DNA of 64,000 nt, from positions 11,579,001 through 11,643,000 of the forward strand of contig NC_091094.1 of the NCBI RefSeq assembly GCF_024713975.1, in the 5' to 3' direction. The position numbers and the translations under genes are program-made. Positions 59,109-64,000 of this stretch are shown here, one piece after another (the stretch's first letter is position 1; each line of letters begins with the position of its first letter). The notes beneath the pieces were generated by a model. That model had not been told where the DNA came from. It ran no database searches and was given only the letters and a program-made list of their open reading frames with translations. Source of the stretch: Paralichthys olivaceus (taxonomy: Eukaryota > Chordata > Actinopteri > Pleuronectiformes > Paralichthyidae).

Positions 59109-62100
59109 TCAGTTTCTCAATCCAGATCCAGCTCGGGGTCCTTGTATGAGTTCTCTTTTCTGGAGGATACAGAACCGAGGTCTAAAAAACAAAAAAAGAG
59201 TCACGGATGCTGAATTTGGACAACATGAACGAAGGACAAAACAAGATGGTGCTAAGCTTAAATCTGTAAAGTTTGATCACTGCAGCCTTTCACTTTCATA
59301 GACAGTAATGGATCATCATTAATGCATGAAAATCACAGGAGGTTAAGCGCTGACTAAATAAGATGAAGCCCAGGTGACATACACAGGCCGAGTGGTTTTC
59401 TACACAGACCTGCCGGTGATGTCGTGCCGCGTCTCAACATAACGCAGCTCTTCCACATTCGCCTCCACCCACCGCCGAATGAGCGGGGGATGTCTGGGGT
59501 CCACCTCTAAGTAAGCACGACTATTATTCACCAGGAAAGAAAAATACCACAAAATGGATTAAAATGTAATCATCAACAGGACAGAATCATCAGCAGTGGC
59601 CTTGAGACGAGAGCGGTGGCACATATCTGGAACTGTTTTCACTGGAAGTCTTTTAAAAAGCTTAACTCATTAAAGAGGCAACACGATACATGTTTTTCAG
59701 AACACGCTGTTCTTGTGACAAGCCCCTGCTGCTGTTAGGAATTAAACCCAGGTGGGGTGGTGTGTGTGTGCGCGCTTGTGTTAGGCGGAGAGGTTCCTTA
59801 CCCATTGTCTGACAGAATCTTTGGAGCCATAGTCAAAATCTGTTTGATCACATTTAGGCCATCCTCACCTCCATCTAAAGCAGACGGGTCCTCGAACCTT
59901 GGAGTAGTAGAAAGTTTCCAAACATCACTTTAAGACTGTACAGACGCTGTTCAACATTTCTAGGAATATACATAATAATATACATTTGTAAAGATAAAGT
60001 CATAATTTCACAAGTAAAATATTTAATTTTATGCTAATTTTCTAAAATAAATGTTTTTTCCTTTTATTCTCAATTATGACTTTATTCTCGTAATAAAATG
60101 TATGATCATAATCGCGTTTTTCTCTCTTCAATATGGCCTCAAAAGTTCATTGTCTAAAAGCAGTATATATAATAAGTTCATTAAATGGAATTTCTTCTGT
60201 CACTTTCTTTAACATTGTGAGATCGGGTGATTTACAAGTTTTTAATTTTTTTCTCACAGAATAAATCATGGATCCTGATGACAAAAATCTGGCATTGTTA
60301 GTGGACTGATATTTACGAATGTGTGCAATTTGCTGTGGATCGACATAAAAATCCAAATCTAGTGAATTTAAATGTGGTTTCAGACGGGGATACTTGGATG
60401 TGGAGCCGCAGCTATTCAGATAATCAATAAATTATTTTAGGCAAGAAAAGATTTTAAGAATTCACAGATTATCAAAATGTGAGGATTTACTGCTTTTGTC
60501 TGCCCTTTGAGTCACATGATAGTAAACTGATTAACTTTGGGTTGGTTGCACAAATTAGGCATTTGAGGACACCACCCTGGATTGTGTGATAATATACTGA
60601 GCATTTTTTTGACCGCTAACATTTTATAGACTAAATGATAAATTAAGAATGATAAATTAAATGAAAACAAGATATTAATATGTCTGACAAAATTGACAGT
60701 AATTTGAAAAAAGATTGAGAACAATTTTACAACATTAAAGAAAGTGAAAAAATCCATCACCAAAGTTCTGACCCATCTTTCCTGACCCATTCTGCATCCT
60801 TCTTCTACTTTAGGTTAATTCATCCAGTAGTTTTTGTGCAATGCTGCTAACTAATAGACAAACAAACGCAGATGAAAACATAATCTCCTTGCTAGCAGTA
60901 ATAACGGTTCTTTAAAGCACCAACGAGAGGTTAACAAATAACACTTTTAAACTGTATTATTATATATTACAAGTGTTAGAACCATTTATTTGCCGATAAC
61001 ACTGTTTATAATTACAAACTATGGGAGGATGTGTTTCAGTCACCTGAGAATTTCCGGTTCCAGCATTGACATATCCTCAGAGAACAGGTACGGAGGATTA
61101 CTGACCAGAGCTGAAGCACGGCTACAGAGTCTCAACGCAGCTTCTGGATCTGACAAAACACAGATTAGAAATGTTTATTAGCGTTTATTATTATTTAAAT
61201 GTGTTATCTCATCATTTGAATGCACTGCTTTCACTCACCTTTCATCACATCTATATGATGGATCTGTAATCTGTCCTGAAGCCCCAACCTGCAGAGTGAA
61301 CACTTGATGCATTACTGTATATCTGTATATTAAAATCCTTTACTCACAATAAAAGTTAATCAGTGAGGATATTAACAAGTAGAACAACCTTAGAGCGTTC
61401 TCCCTTGTTAAATCCACTGCATGCTGGCTCTGATCCACCGCGATGGCTTTAAGCTAGTGAACAAGATACAGACGTAGCAATTAAAAGCTGCTGATGGGTT
61501 TTAACTTGTTAATGGAGAAAATAAAAATCTATAACTTGTATTTATGTTTCTGAAAATAAACAAATGTAGTTAATACTATGACAGGAGAGTAGAAAGCATC
61601 TTTGAGCTGACAATATGAAGAGTGCTTAAAAAAAAAAGGATAAAAGACTGTATTCTACAACAAAGTTATTTTACTTCATCTGCTACATCTCATCAATTCG
61701 CTTATTGGTCTCTTTTTAATTTCCAATTACCAAATTACTCAACTAATATCTAAAAAAAATTCATGAATCTAATTAAAAAGCTTAAATAAACGCCAAAATA
61801 TTCAGTTTATAATAAAGAAACGGACAGTTCCTGAAAACTCCACTTCATGTGTTAAACACAACGCTCACCTGAGGCAGACTCCTCAGGAGGCTGAGAGAAA
61901 TGGCTCCGGAGCCACAGCCCACTTCCACACATGTATGCAGAGCGTCTGTAGCCTCTTCAGTCCCAGATGTCGTCTCCAGATCAATGAGCACAAGTTCAAC
62001 CAACTCCTGCACCGACACACAGAGAAAACATTGCTGCGGTCACGTAGGATCCCAGGATTAAGATAAGATAAGATAAGAAGTCCTGTATTAGTCCCACATT

Positions 62101-63800
62101 GGGGGAAATTTGCCAATCATCAGGGTTTCGTCGTACATTTTACATATGTGTGTGTGTGTGTGTGTGCGTGTGTGTGTGTGTGTGTCTTTGCTCCTCTCCT
62201 ACCTCTGTTTCAGGTCTGGGTATGAACACAGGAGGCCTCATCTTCAGGGTCAAATCTCTGAAGTCCCACTCCTCAATCACATACTGCACAGGCATTCTAC
62301 AAACACACACATTTAGAATACGAGGGTTTTCTTCAGGCTTTTTCAGACAGTAAAAACTGTTTCATGTGTCATAGGGGTCAATTTCTATTACCAACCTTAA
62401 CTATGAATAACACAATAAAAGAACACAACTGGGAGGAATAGTTGAATTCAAGTTACGCTTATATCTCCCATGTAAAATCTTAGGGGACGGATAAAGTCAA
62501 TTCACCTCGACCATACACTGGCAGATGTGTCTTGGTGCATTCTGTGGGAGTAAATCAACTTCTCCATTGTAAACATTTGATGCTACAGGTTTTCAGTTTC
62601 AGTGTTACTCTCATTTCCTAACTGACTGATAAAGCTGAGAAGCAAGAGCCAGTAAAATGGTGGTTTGAATAAGTACATATTTGAAACATAGCCTGAATTA
62701 TATGGATCTTTGGGGGCTGATGCTGATATCAATATTATCTGAAAATGTAATTAAGGTTTTTATATTTTATAGTTTAAACAAACATTTTTAAATAAAGAAC
62801 AAAAAATAATAAGAAACATAATCAAAACCACAGATATAAAAGTTGATTAAGAAAATAAACATATTTTTTATAACCTGTAAACAAATGCACATCTTTCCTG
62901 CATTGTTAAGTCTGTAAAATAACATTTTCATATCTGCAAATCAACGTTGATACCGATATGTCAGAGAAAATAAAAATGTTGTTTGATTTTCAGTCAAGTG
63001 ATTTATCGGTTGAGCTCTAACTTGAATATAATCTGTTTATAGTGTATTTGTGTAAACTTTATACCTGGAGAGACGTCTGGTGCAGAGCTTCCATATCTGC
63101 TCTGTATCCTCTCTGCTGAGAAACTCTGTTAGCTTCCTCTGCTCCACACTTTCAATCTGCATAAAGAAATGTGAGAACATCAGAGGGTATCCAGTAAACG
63201 CATGAGGCGTGTGTACAACGACCCCAGCGCATGTTCAACTCACAGTTTTGGCCCCGAACAAATGTGCAATGATGTAGTGGCTGGACTGTTCGGGCTCTGT
63301 CACACCTCTCTCCTCAAAGTGCTTCCTCCATGAATCCATGGCCTGGAGGGCTGTGATCCTGTGTGCAGGTAGGACAGGAGCGCTGCATGCTCGCACAGCA
63401 CGGGAGCCCCAGATTCCCTGAAGAGCAATAGATTCAAGAGTGTCCAAATAACCACAAATCAAAGCCCCTGTGTGCAGCCACACAGTGGCTCGTCTGTCTG
63501 GCTGCAGCCGAGGATGCACTGGCACAAAGTTGAGTGCTGACAGTTATTATTCGCCTATTACACCGTGGCAACCGAGAAACTGGAGTTTATTTGTTCTTAA
63601 TTTCATACGATTCTCTGATTAAGTGTGTCAGGGCCCAACAAGAGCCTTTTTTTACTCCACTGTGCACAAAGCATCATCACATCTGCCAGCAGGACTCCCT
63701 TGGATACAGAGTAAAGTGAATGCGACCAGTGAGTTACCTTTGGTCCAACGCTCCTGCAGCCTAACACAGTGCAGCCTGCACCCAGTGACCTCCTCCACAT
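59109..63800 (-). CDS. hemk1: HemK methyltransferase family member 1, mitochondrial release factor glutamine methyltransferase
   Basis: Eleven exons (63738-63800, 63244-63417, 63065-63156, 62203-62296, 61869-62006, 61389-61453, 61239-61288, 61044-61149, 59802-59897, 59410-59520, 59109-59181) join in phase to 353 residues; human HEMK1 has 338. It N5-methylates the glutamine of the GGQ motif in mitochondrial peptide release factors, using S-adenosylmethionine. The N-terminus [21 protein letters not shown] is basic and hydroxylated, as expected for mitochondrial import. A helical domain ([20 protein letters not shown]) is followed by [12 protein letters not shown] and [13 protein letters not shown], then SAM motif I ([15 protein letters not shown]). 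The catalytic NPPY ([11 protein letters not shown]) follows, then [14 protein letters not shown] and [11 protein letters not shown]. The last exon restores the conserved GRPRF ending. The ATG at 63800 is chosen because only it gives the phase-0 junction to exon 2. Confidence 0.94.
60190..60385 (+). mobile_element. MITE fragment in hemk1 intron 9->8
   Basis: Forward blocks of the 50144-50515 family: CACTTTCTTTAACATTGTGAGAT, AATAAATCATGGATCCTGATGAC, GGACTGATATTTACGAATGTGTG, AATTTGCTGTGGATCG. The ends are not recognisable. Confidence 0.6.
60700..60905 (-). mobile_element. MITE right-end fragment in the same hemk1 intron
   Basis: Reverse-orientation blocks: CATCTTTCCTGACCCATTCTGCATCC, TCATCCAGTAGTTTTTGTGCAAT and the terminal AATCTCCTTGCTAGCAGTAATAA. 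It is in opposite orientation to the fragment at 60190-60385 and about 300 bases from it. Confidence 0.6.
62147..62185. repeat. (TG)n microsatellite next to hemk1 exon 4
   Basis: About 19 TG units with one CG interruption start roughly 17 bases into the intron after the exon 4 donor (GAG|GTAGGAG). Confidence 0.92.
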
Positions 63801-64000
63801 GGTTCATCTCAGCAGACCCCCCCTCTCCACATCGCTGCTCCCATAGTTTCAACAATGAAGTGTGTGTGTGTGTGACCTCTGTTGTCCTCATACACTGTAT
63901 ATGATCAGTGTGTCCTCGATCTTCACTGTCTGTGTCACGTATGTTGCCCTTTGTGTCAGCTACATAACTTCTTGTGTAGTCGAACAACACAGAGTAACAC
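63801..64000 (-). promoter_or_regulatory. hemk1: hemk1 5' flank
   Basis: The last 200 bases lie upstream of the hemk1 ATG. They contain a (CACACA) run at 63861-63873. They are presumed to hold the 5'UTR and part of the promoter. No specific element can be named. Confidence 0.35.

Noticed and set aside
58710-59301. Two plus-strand open frames between cish and hemk1
   Set aside because: No family resemblance; the second is antisense to the last hemk1 exon.
59401-59409. hemk1 ending by read-through of exon 10 (...GRSV stop)
   Set aside because: Splicing at the GTCTGT donor to 59181 restores the conserved GRPRF ending of HEMK1, in phase.

Overview
This window is nuclear DNA from a ray-finned fish, probably a percomorph teleost. 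Genes are intron-rich with GT-AG introns of about 80 bp to 3.5 kb. The spacers carry teleost-type dispersed repeats and MITEs, and the encoded proteins are recognisable vertebrate orthologues with fish-style divergence. No virus-like element, insertion sequence or CRISPR array was seen. Exon structures below were built by hand: splice sites were read directly, phases were checked, and protein lengths were compared with remembered human orthologues.

Layout. 1-1193 (+): C-terminal exons of an unidentified gene cut by the window edge. 2169-7268 (-): a short kainate-binding-protein-like glutamate receptor without an amino-terminal domain. 11214-19094 (+): brpf3, a scaffold of MOZ/HBO1 histone acetyltransferase complexes. 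23422-27310 (-): mon1b, a subunit of the Mon1-Ccz1 GEF for Rab7. 29015-29949 (+): an unrecognised 101-residue single-pass membrane protein. 31343-33165 (-): glyctk, glycerate kinase. 36495-40252 (+): wdr82, with a let-7 hairpin in intron 2. 41808-49902 (+): twf2, twinfilin-2, with a 15-nt microexon. 56551-58016 (+): cish, a cytokine-signalling suppressor with tandem STAT motifs upstream. 59109-63800 (-): hemk1, a mitochondrial release-factor methyltransferase.

The right half (glyctk, wdr82 with let-7, twf2, cish, hemk1) corresponds to genes of human 3p21, in a conserved local neighbourhood. brpf3 (human 6p21) and mon1b (human 16q23) sit beside this block, so the left half reflects fish-specific gene order. 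The genes do not form one pathway. The functional pairings visible here are the head-to-head pairs mon1b/small membrane gene and glyctk/wdr82, the convergent pairs brpf3/mon1b and cish/hemk1, and the let-7 precursor carried by wdr82.

The observations most worth following are: the glutamate-receptor-like protein that keeps ligand-contact residues but lacks the channel-gating motif; the twf2 microexon; the paired STAT sites plus a CRE before cish; a GC-AG intron in wdr82; the unrecognised small membrane protein; and a family of TA-flanked MITEs, one intact copy of which probably lies in the twf2 3'UTR.
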